A stretch of DNA of 32,616 nucleotides, from NCBI GenBank assembly GCA_024641335.1, contig JAHEDG010000031.1, positions 1-32,616 on the forward strand. Reading direction: 5' to 3'. This document shows, one piece after another, positions 21,736 through 28,780 of the stretch. This stretch comes from Candidatus Zixiibacteriota bacterium. GTDB lineage: Bacteria; Zixibacteria; MSB-5A5; UBA10806. A program made the position numbers and the translations under genes. Below the pieces are notes generated by a model, which was given only the letters and a program-made list of their open reading frames with translations, ran no database searches and had not been told where the DNA came from. Numbering within the stretch: the first letter of the stretch is position 1; the number at the start of each line of letters is the position of its first letter.

Positions 21736-22416
21736 ATGTCGAGAATTATTGTCGATCTGGAACCGCTTTATCGTCTTTATGACGGCGGTGATGTCCAACG
21801 GGCGCTCTTAAAACAGGCCATAGCCCTGGAGATCGCCGGGGCTGACGGTGTCTTCGTATATACAGGACCGTTCAGCCAGGCCCGAGCCAAAACCCTGGCT
21901 AATCTTAAAGCCAATTTGGGTATCACGCTGACCGTCAGAGTCGAATCCGACCAGGAATGGATAGAAACTCTCCTGGATATCAAACCATCCATGGTGGTAT
22001 TCGGTTTGGACGGCTCCGATCAGGATAATCTGAAGGAAAATATCATCCGCGTGCAGGTGGCTAATATCCTGGCCGCCGTGGAGATCCCGCTGGATATCAA
22101 TTCGGTCAAGCAGGCGGCCAGGCTGAAAGCCGATTATCTGATGCTCGATTGCCAACGTTACTGCGCCGTGGAATCCTTGAATGAGGAAATAGAGGAGTTG
22201 AATCTGATATCAAAGCTGGCCTCTTTGGGAGTCAAGCTGGCTATGGGGACAGCTGCCAAAGGGGATTTCAGCCGGCCGAAACTCAGAAAGCTGGCTCAAA
22301 TGAGAACCATCGAGGAATATTTCGTCGGTCTTCCGCTGCTCTCCGAATCTCTGGTACGAGGCTATACCGATACATTGCAGGATATAAAAGCTGTCGCAGA
22401 CCAGTCCCGGCATTAG
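21736..22416 (+). CDS. Divergent PdxJ-like TIM-barrel protein
   Basis: 226-aa cytosolic protein that resembles pyridoxine 5'-phosphate synthase (PdxJ) over its length: a first strand and GGDVQRALLKQAIALEIAGADG (PdxJ has a GG..PD..EAA..AE.AGADG pattern), RVESDQEWIETLLDIKP, VEIPLDIN, LASLGVKLAMGT and, at the end, EEYFVGLPLLSESLVRGY, like the PdxJ EINIGHALIA..V..G segment. The residues that define PdxJ are changed: NxDHxATLR reads VDLEPLYR, the ELHTGxYA motif reads MLDCQRYC, and the GHGLNY motif reads GTAAKG. It may therefore be a catalytically different or inactive relative. It starts at ATG 21736 with no ribosome site and a promoter directly upstream. The radical SAM gene follows after 120 bases. 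Confidence 0.68.
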   Translation: MSRIIVDLEPLYRLYDGGDVQRALLKQAIALEIAGADGVFVYTGPFSQARAKTLANLKANLGITLTVRVESDQEWIETLLDIKPSMVVFGLDGSDQDNLKENIIRVQVANILAAVEIPLDINSVKQAARLKADYLMLDCQRYCAVESLNEEIEELNLISKLASLGVKLAMGTAAKGDFSRPKLRKLAQMRTIEEYFVGLPLLSESLVRGYTDTLQDIKAVADQSRH

Positions 22417-22451
22417 AGTTCTCATTTAATTATTATATCCGATCAAAATAA

Positions 22452-22480
22452 CCGCTTTCGAAATTAGCGGGAATATTTTT
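22452..22480 (+). terminator. Possible weak terminator after the PdxJ-like gene
   Basis: CCGCT (22452-22456) and AGCGG (22466-22470) form a 5-bp stem with a 9-base loop, followed by GAATATTTTT. It sits 36 bases after the stop. The stem is short, so this is tentative. Confidence 0.38.
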
Positions 22481-22536
22481 GAGACAAAAAAGTATAAAAT
22501 GTTGTTATAAGTAATAATTAACAAGGGGTGACCGTT

Positions 22537-23427
22537 ATGCTGACCGGAGTTCATTTCCTGCTGACCTATAAATGCACCAATGAATGCGATCATTGTTTTC
22601 TATACTGCTCCCCGGAAGCCGATGGCGTCTTCTCAATCGATAAAATCAAATCGGCCTTAAGGCAGATGAAGGATGTCGGCTCGATAAACTCGGCTTATTT
22701 CGAGGGAGGAGAGCCTTTCCTTTATTATCCTCTCCTGGTTGAATCGTTGAAAATGGCCAGGGCCGCCGGATTTTCGGTCGGTGTGGTTACCAACGCCTAC
22801 TGGGCAGAATCTGAATCCGACGCTCTTTTATGGCTCGAGCCTCTGGTCGATATCGGAATCGCCGATCTTTCCGTCTCCGACGATATATTCCATAATCCGA
22901 ACAATAACAATCGTCCGCGATGGGCGCTCGACGCGGCCGGAAAGCTCGGCATACCCAGCGGTTCCATCCGCATAGAAAAACCGGTGGTGAAAACATCGCC
23001 CGATAGTATGCTAAAAGGTTTACCGGTTCTCGGAGGGGAGGTCATATTCCGGGGCAGGGCTGTGGACAAGCTCCTGAACGGGCTGCCGAGACGTCATTAC
23101 TCCGAATTCGATTCCTGCCCTCATGAGGATTTGAAGAACCCGTCCCGCGTGCACCTGGACCCCTTCGGCAATGTTCATATCTGCCAGGGGATGGTCATAG
23201 GCAATATCAATGATAAGTCTTTGAAGGATATAATGGACGAATACGAACCCGAAAACGATCCCGTTATCGGCTCGCTTTTAAAGGGAGGCCCGGCGGAGTT
23301 GGCCAGGCGGTTTAATTACGATATCACCTACGGTTTCGCGGATCATTGCCATCTCTGCTACGAGATTCGCCGGGTTCTGCAGACCCGTTTTCCTGATAGT
23401 TTACGTCCTGCACAGGTTTACGGATAG
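22537..23427 (+). CDS. Radical SAM protein
   Basis: Radical S-adenosylmethionine enzyme of 296 aa. The [4Fe-4S] motif is C13-x3-C17-x2-C20 in YKCTNECDHC, followed by a second short Cys run (LYC), then YFEGGEPFLYYP, the GGE-type SAM-binding motif, and FSVGVVTNAYW. The C-terminal part has DSCPHEDL (about 194-201), LDPFGNVHICQGMVIGN (about 208-224) and DHCHLCYEIRR (near 270), a cysteine pattern like a SPASM/Twitch auxiliary cluster domain. ATG 22537 has AAGGGG 8 bases upstream and is preferred to GTG 22528. No peptide or other substrate gene is recognisable beside it, so its reaction is unknown. Its neighbour is the divergent PdxJ-like gene, on the same strand. Confidence 0.85.
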   Translation: MLTGVHFLLTYKCTNECDHCFLYCSPEADGVFSIDKIKSALRQMKDVGSINSAYFEGGEPFLYYPLLVESLKMARAAGFSVGVVTNAYWAESESDALLWLEPLVDIGIADLSVSDDIFHNPNNNNRPRWALDAAGKLGIPSGSIRIEKPVVKTSPDSMLKGLPVLGGEVIFRGRAVDKLLNGLPRRHYSEFDSCPHEDLKNPSRVHLDPFGNVHICQGMVIGNINDKSLKDIMDEYEPENDPVIGSLLKGGPAELARRFNYDITYGFADHCHLCYEIRRVLQTRFPDSLRPAQVYG

Positions 23428-23471
23428 TTGCCGCTTGACGGTATTCGGCCTTAGCTTTCCCCCGAATTAGC

Positions 23472-23500
23472 TTGAAACCCCCGAATATTTTACGCATAAT
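23472..23500 (+). promoter_or_regulatory. Promoter of the small membrane protein gene
   Basis: TTGAAA (23472-23477) and CATAAT (23495-23500), 17 bases apart, are strong sigma70-type matches. The start would be near 23507, giving a 29-base leader that includes GGAGG. Confidence 0.6.
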
Positions 23501-23535
23501 CGTGTATATACAATATCGGAGGATGGAGGCTCCTG

Positions 23536-23796
23536 ATGTTCGAAAAAAGGCTTAAATCGTTTTCGTATGCCGCCGGAATGACTTTTCTGATCCTGATTTT
23601 AACGGTTATCCTGACATTCTGCTGGTATATGCTTTTGGATGCGGGCTATTTCGGCAATATCACGATTATATCGAGTATCGATACGGCCGATATAGCCGGC
23701 TATCTGCTCAATCTGAAACTGCTGACAATTTTCTTCGGAGCGCTGTTCCTGCTCAGTTATATCTGGCATAAGAAACTTACCGGATCCAGCTGTTAA
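23536..23796 (+). CDS. Small two-helix inner-membrane protein
   Basis: 86 aa with two hydrophobic segments (about 12-38 and 57-80), a short loop between them and charged ends. No family is recognised. It has its own promoter 36 bases upstream and a GGAGG 6 bases before the ATG, which supports expression. It ends 9 bases from the convergent methyltransferase gene, with no room for a terminator, so the two transcripts may overlap. Function is unknown. Confidence 0.62.
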   Translation: MFEKRLKSFSYAAGMTFLILILTVILTFCWYMLLDAGYFGNITIISSIDTADIAGYLLNLKLLTIFFGALFLLSYIWHKKLTGSSC

Positions 23797-23805
23797 GGCG
23801 CATAG

Positions 23806-24330
23806 TCAATTACTTTCCAGCGCCAACAGCTTTTTCTTGCGCCAGAGACCGCCGGCAAACCCGGTCAACTCTCCATTTTTTCCAATGACTCTATGGCACG
23901 GCACAACCACAGCAATAGGATTTTTGCCTATAGACGCGCCGACCGCCCTGGCCGCTTTCGGATTCCCGGTTTTTTCCGCGATCCATCCGTAATTCACTGT
24001 CCTGCCAAAAGGAATTCCGCTTAGTTTCTTCCAGACCGATCTCTGGAAATCGGTCCCGACAAGATCCAAAGGCAGATCGAATGACTTCAGCTTCCCCTGA
24101 AAGTAGAGGTTCAGCTGTTTTTCGACTTCCTTCAAAGTTTTGGTTTTCGTTCTGCCTGTTTCGGCGTTATAATGCCTGGCCAGGTTTTTGAGTATTGATT
24201 CCGGTTTCTTCGATCCCGCGAAATCGAGACGGCAGATTCTGTTTCCATGTTCCGCGACGATCATGTCTCCTAACGGAGTCTTGATCACATCGTAATTAAT
24301 GACTCCTGACTTACGTTGATTTTCGGCCAT
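23806..24330 (-). CDS. ogt: Methylated-DNA--[protein]-cysteine S-methyltransferase (O6-alkylguanine repair)
   Basis: Suicide DNA-repair protein that moves the methyl group of O6-methylguanine to its own cysteine. It is 174 aa, a normal length for the Ogt/MGMT class without the Ada regulatory domain. The active-site motif VVPCHRVIG has C145. FQRSVWKKLSGIPFGRTVNY (about 95-114) is the DNA-binding helix-turn-helix of the family, with GNPKAARAVGASIGKNP after it (RAVGxAxxxNP, the arginine-finger region). ATG 24330 has AAAGGAGGG upstream. It is divergent from the lipoprotein gene with a 130-base gap. Confidence 0.95.
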   Translation of the reverse strand: MAENQRKSGVINYDVIKTPLGDMIVAEHGNRICRLDFAGSKKPESILKNLARHYNAETGRTKTKTLKEVEKQLNLYFQGKLKSFDLPLDLVGTDFQRSVWKKLSGIPFGRTVNYGWIAEKTGNPKAARAVGASIGKNPIAVVVPCHRVIGKNGELTGFAGGLWRKKKLLALESN

Positions 24331-24460
24331 GAAAGCCCTCCTTTAAAAATACTAATACTCAGTGATAAAATACGCGACCGCCATCGGAAAGCCAGAAAAA
24401 ACGTTTGACCAAAGCGGTTATTTACCGATATTCTATAATAAGAAAGAAAAGGAAGGGAAC

Positions 24461-25705
24461 ATGAAAACTGGACTGATCTTAATATTCGGGTTGCTTTCGA
24501 TTTCCATAACCGCTTGTGATAATAAGAGTTCCAACCCACCGACGGAGACCGCTCCGATCAGGGTGACCAATCCGGCCGCCGGCGCGATGATCGCCGATCC
24601 GATCACTGTCAGAGCCGCGGCGGGAAGCGGGTATGCCTTTATCAGGGTCGATTTTTATATCGACGGCGACTCGGTCTGGACCGATAATATCGCTCCTTAT
24701 GAATACTATTGGGATGTCCTGAATTATGATTCCACCGCCGATCATACTATTCAGGCAGCGGGATATACCGCCGACAGCAGTTATACTTCCGCGCTGGTCA
24801 CCGCCAGTGTTTCCATTACGCCGGGTTTATCATTCGTTTCGAGCTACCTGCCGAATTCTCAGCAGGCTCTGGGCGTGACTGTCTGGCAGAATCTGATGTT
24901 TATCTCTTCAGGAGATCCCGGCCTGGAGGTGATAGATATCAATGTGAAAACTGCGCCTATATACAGATCGCGGTTCGACAGTCCGGGCCAGGCCTACAAA
25001 GCAGATATCCAGTCTTCGACATTAAATGTGGTTATTGCCGATTGGGACGCCGGTATTTCGAGAGCTAATTTCGCCGATCCGGAATCCCTGGTTCAAAGGG
25101 GAGCGTTTGATACGCCCGGGCTGGCTAAGGATGTCGTCGCGTCGGGGAATTATCTTTATGTCGCCGATCAGGACGGTCTGGCCATTATCGACTGTTCGGA
25201 TCCTTATATCCTGACCCCGCTGCAGAGAGTGGCCTTGCCGACAAGCGTTAACTATGTTGATATTCAGGGCTCGCTGGCCTTCGTGACCAACAGCGCCGAT
25301 CTTCATATTATAAACGTCGCCAATCCGCTGTCTCCATCGGTTCTGACATCCTATAATACTCCGGGCTCGGCCCAGGCTGTAGCCGTGATCGATACCTTCG
25401 CCTTTGTCGCCGATGGCACCGAAGGTGTGCTGGCTCTGTCGGTTGCCGATCCTGCCAATCCCAGATATCTATCCAGATATATCGCCGGCGGGTCATCCGT
25501 CTCCACTGTCGATGTCGGAGATTCCACGGTCTTTGCGGGGACAGCGTCGGGCGGGATTTACGCCCTGGACTATGCTCAACCGGATACTCTCCGGCTGCTC
25601 GATGATTATAATACGGGTAACACCATCTGGCAGGTAAATTACGATTCACATTATTTATATGTGGCCACCAGTGGCAATGTCTATATTTTCAGGTTTGTCC
25701 GTTGA
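24461..25705 (+). CDS. Lipoprotein with Ig-like domain and LVIVD-type propeller repeats
   Basis: Predicted outer- or inner-membrane lipoprotein of 414 aa. The signal peptide ends in the lipobox ITAC with the acylated C19. An Ig-like domain follows (about 28-120; PIRVTNPAAGAMIADPITVRA and a VDFYIDGDSVWTD strand typical of bacterial Ig folds). Seven or so repeats of about 40 residues make up the rest, with LEVIDIN, LAIIDCSDP, LHIINVANP and VLALSVADPANPRYL as cores; these are LVIVD repeats, which form beta-propellers in surface proteins. ATG 24461 has GGAAGG upstream; an extended in-frame start at 24362 would remove the signal peptide from the N-terminus. A TATAAT lies at 24434-24439. Function is unknown. 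Confidence 0.9.
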   Translation: MKTGLILIFGLLSISITACDNKSSNPPTETAPIRVTNPAAGAMIADPITVRAAAGSGYAFIRVDFYIDGDSVWTDNIAPYEYYWDVLNYDSTADHTIQAAGYTADSSYTSALVTASVSITPGLSFVSSYLPNSQQALGVTVWQNLMFISSGDPGLEVIDINVKTAPIYRSRFDSPGQAYKADIQSSTLNVVIADWDAGISRANFADPESLVQRGAFDTPGLAKDVVASGNYLYVADQDGLAIIDCSDPYILTPLQRVALPTSVNYVDIQGSLAFVTNSADLHIINVANPLSPSVLTSYNTPGSAQAVAVIDTFAFVADGTEGVLALSVADPANPRYLSRYIAGGSSVSTVDVGDSTVFAGTASGGIYALDYAQPDTLRLLDDYNTGNTIWQVNYDSHYLYVATSGNVYIFRFVR

Positions 25706-25880
25706 GTCACCCCCGCTTTGCGTCGGCCTGCCCTCTATAAATGAACGGATAAGATAAAATCGCTATATCCGCCATCGTCCGTCCGAGGCGAAATATTCCT
25801 TGCCATACCCGGGCATCTTCATTAATATTAAATTCAGTATTGCTTCGTTTCCATTCGCTCGGATTTTGATCGTAAGAGAA

Positions 25881-26375
25881 ATGATGAAAAAGTCGATAGT
25901 AGGCGATCCATTACTTTGGCCCGGCCTGGTCTACGCCCCGATAAATATCTACGGCCTCTTATATGCCCTTGGCACGGTTTCGGGATCGATCGGTTTGCTT
26001 TTCGAGGAGTTTTCCCAAACAGATAATTTTGCCGTTTGCCGTCAGAAGACCGATAATGGGTGGGTCAGGGTCAAAGCGGCGCTGGCTTTACGGAGTTCCG
26101 AATATGCTCCGGGCGAGGAGGAAGCTGATCTCTTGATCTGTTGGTCAGATGATACCGGCGGAATCAACGGTCTGCCTGTGCTGGAGCTTTCCGGAGTGGC
26201 CGGAAATAATCCGTCCAAAAGCGCTGCTACCGCGATCGATGTCCGGGGTCTGGACAGTATCTTTGCCGAGGATCCATCGGAAGATCTGCTGGTTCGAGGA
26301 GAATCCCGGATAAAATTCGAGGATACCATCCGCCAGCTGGACGAACGGATAAAAAAAATAAGGAGCAGGCAGTAA
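25881..26375 (+). CDS. Uncharacterised conserved-looking protein
   Basis: 164 aa, cytosolic, without signal or membrane segments. The region GDPLLWPGLVYAPINIYGLL (about 8-27), the ALALRSSEYAPG stretch (about 73-84) and EADLLICW (about 88-95) resemble a widespread uncharacterised family with YAPxNExG, E..SSxF and D-x-I-V-C-W motifs, from memory. Such an E...D-hhh-C-W layout is sometimes interpreted as nuclease-like, which is only a guess here. The last 25 residues form a charged helix (DTIRQLDERIKKIRSRQ). The start is the first of two adjacent ATGs at 25881/25884, after a weak AAGAGA; extending it upstream gives unlikely sequence. Confidence 0.65.
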   Translation: MMKKSIVGDPLLWPGLVYAPINIYGLLYALGTVSGSIGLLFEEFSQTDNFAVCRQKTDNGWVRVKAALALRSSEYAPGEEEADLLICWSDDTGGINGLPVLELSGVAGNNPSKSAATAIDVRGLDSIFAEDPSEDLLVRGESRIKFEDTIRQLDERIKKIRSRQ

Positions 26376-26557
26376 AATAATCGCTTGCCTTTTAATTCGC
26401 TTTTGGCGATATTTTGTCAGTCTGCGACACTTTTCTTTTGTTCTTTAGCCATGCCGGTATCGGCAGGCATCGACTTGCAATCGATCTTTGAATTTGCTGC
26501 AGGACGATTATTGGGTTTTGATTTGAGATTCTATAACGTTTTAAATGGAGAACCAAT

Positions 26558-28762
26558 ATGCTGGGAAGACTAACGAATTCAGCGGTTTTATTGGTCGTCG
26601 CACTGGGCTTCTTTTTTGTATTAGCAATTACATCCGGGGCTTTCGCCCAGGACCCGGGCGTACCGGATTCGATGATTATCGGTAATTTGGACGGATCTCT
26701 CATCCTGGCCGGGTTGAACACCGAGATTGTAGTGCCGGTCTATATCCGTACCGACGATTCTGTGAACTTCGTGCATATTCCGGTGGGTACGGATGACGAC
26801 TATATCAGCTCGCGCGATGGCGGGGTTTTCTATCCGCCCCTTTCGCTCTGGGATGACGTTAGCTTTTTAGCGCCTGATATCGACAATCCCAGCGTAGGGT
26901 ATACCAGCCAGAGTATTCTGGGATTCGCTTATCTTTTCGATCCCAGAGATCCTCAGAATTTCCTGCTGACCAATGGTCAATGGGTGCATATCGCGGATTT
27001 CCATTTCACCTCCACCGATAACGTCGGTATTCTCGGAGATACAACCGATATTATCGAAGGCAATAATCCGGCCAATGGAAACCTGTATCTAGGCCTCTCC
27101 GACGGAACCTCCATAGTTTTTCCAGAGGTGGTCTGGGGAAAGATATATTTCCCTCCCAATACCCCTCCTGCATTCACCGAGCCGCTTGGCGGCACTTATG
27201 CTCTTAATGAGCAGTTCGGTATTTGTTTTAATGTCTCCGCTGCCGATGAAGACGATGATAACCTGGTCCTGACAGTGGATTTCGGACCTGACGATTATAC
27301 CCTCGAGGAATTGATAAACGTACCGGGTGATGTCTCCTATGAATTCTGCTGGGTCCCGGCCGAAGGAACCGCCGGAAGTTATCCTCTGACTATTACGGTC
27401 AATGACGGCAACGGTGGAGTTGTTAATCTTAATATCGTATTTGAGGTTACCCCGACGGGGCTGGTTATCGCCAGCACATCGACCCTGCCCGGCACAGTTA
27501 TTTCTCTTCCCATTTCGTTAAATAACGAAGGGGTATCATCGGCTGTCGGCGGTTTCGAAATTAATGTCAGCTGGAATCCGATCGCTATGGATCTGACCGG
27601 CGTTCTCAGAGCAGGACGGATCGGCGATTTCGAATATTTTCATGTTCATGAAAACGATCTGGACCAGGGAATAGCCAGAATAGTCGGCATAGCGGATATT
27701 AATAATGGAGATCGCACGCCTCCTCTTTCCCCCGGCACAGGACCGATTATCTATATGGATTTTGCCATTTCCAGCGACGAGGACCTGATAGGAGTCGAAC
27801 TGCCGGTATCGTTCCTTTGCCTCGATCAGAGCGATAATACACTATCGGATTCCACCGGTTACCTTTTGGTCCATCCTGAGCTGACCGACGGCATTGTCGA
27901 AATTATCGGACCCGATGATGTTCTGACCGGCGATATTAATTTAAATGGTGTGCCCTACGAGGTGGCCGATGTGGTTCTTTTTGTAAATCACATCGTAAAC
28001 CCCGACGGCTATCCCTTTAACCCCATTCAATTGGAAGCCTCGGATATTAACGCCGATGGTCTTCCGGCCACTGTCGCTGATCTGGTGCTGCTTATAAACA
28101 TAGTTACAGGCGTCGTACTCCCCCCGAAATTGGAACCGGCAGACCATAACCTCCTGGTCAGAATTCAGCCCGATAACGGTAAAATCGAATTTCGGGCCGA
28201 AACCGATATCGAACTCGGAGCCGTTCTTATAAAGCTGGCCCATGAAACCGGGGCTGAGTTGCAACCGATTGCGAATGGTGAGTTGTCCATAGCCTACTAT
28301 GACGATGGTGAGGTATTAGCCGTCTTGGCTTACCTCCCGGGCGGCGGCGGAATCGCGGCCGGAATGTCTGACCTGTTTTACATTAACGAATACAACGGCG
28401 AACTGCAGGTCTCGGAAATCTCGGCGGCGGACGGTTTCGGCAATTTGCTGAACTCGGTTTCAAGGCTCGAAGCCCCGATTCCATCTGAATATGAACTCTC
28501 CCAAAACTATCCTAACCCATTTAACGCCAACACGAAGATCAGTTTCGGCTTGCCTGAACCCGGCCAGATTCAGTTGGAAATATTCAACATCACGGGACAA
28601 AAAGTGGGCACACTTCTTGATGGTTACTTTGAAGCGGGTAGGTATGACCTTGTTTGGGATGGTACCGACTCTAATGGGCAAATTGTATCTTCGGGAGTGT
28701 ATTTCTACCGGCTGCAAACCGGTACAGTTGCGAAAACCATGAAAATGACATTACTAAAATAG
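26558..28762 (+). CDS. Large secreted protein: cohesin-like domain, dockerin-like segment and YPNPFN sorting domain (copy 1)
   Basis: Predicted exported surface protein of 734 aa. The signal peptide runs to about residue 30 (TSGAFAQ). The N-terminal 200 residues are shared with the next two genes. A cadherin/Ig-type domain follows (about 205-300; NTPPAFTEP, AADEDDDNLVL, TVNDGNGG). A cohesin-like domain comes next (about 305-450; ISLPISLNNEG, VGGFEINVSW, GPIIYMDFAI). A dockerin-like segment with D/N-rich loops (GDINLNGVPYEVADV and SDINADGLPATVADL) lies at about 460-520. The last 80 residues hold SQNYPNPFNANT and end MKMTLLK. A GGAGA precedes the ATG. An 18-base gap separates it from the next copy, so they form a tandem operon. 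Ligand unknown. Confidence 0.9.
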   Translation: MLGRLTNSAVLLVVALGFFFVLAITSGAFAQDPGVPDSMIIGNLDGSLILAGLNTEIVVPVYIRTDDSVNFVHIPVGTDDDYISSRDGGVFYPPLSLWDDVSFLAPDIDNPSVGYTSQSILGFAYLFDPRDPQNFLLTNGQWVHIADFHFTSTDNVGILGDTTDIIEGNNPANGNLYLGLSDGTSIVFPEVVWGKIYFPPNTPPAFTEPLGGTYALNEQFGICFNVSAADEDDDNLVLTVDFGPDDYTLEELINVPGDVSYEFCWVPAEGTAGSYPLTITVNDGNGGVVNLNIVFEVTPTGLVIASTSTLPGTVISLPISLNNEGVSSAVGGFEINVSWNPIAMDLTGVLRAGRIGDFEYFHVHENDLDQGIARIVGIADINNGDRTPPLSPGTGPIIYMDFAISSDEDLIGVELPVSFLCLDQSDNTLSDSTGYLLVHPELTDGIVEIIGPDDVLTGDINLNGVPYEVADVVLFVNHIVNPDGYPFNPIQLEASDINADGLPATVADLVLLINIVTGVVLPPKLEPADHNLLVRIQPDNGKIEFRAETDIELGAVLIKLAHETGAELQPIANGELSIAYYDDGEVLAVLAYLPGGGGIAAGMSDLFYINEYNGELQVSEISAADGFGNLLNSVSRLEAPIPSEYELSQNYPNPFNANTKISFGLPEPGQIQLEIFNITGQKVGTLLDGYFEAGRYDLVWDGTDSNGQIVSSGVYFYRLQTGTVAKTMKMTLLK

Positions 28763-28780
28763 GATTTGAGGACGTAGCTT

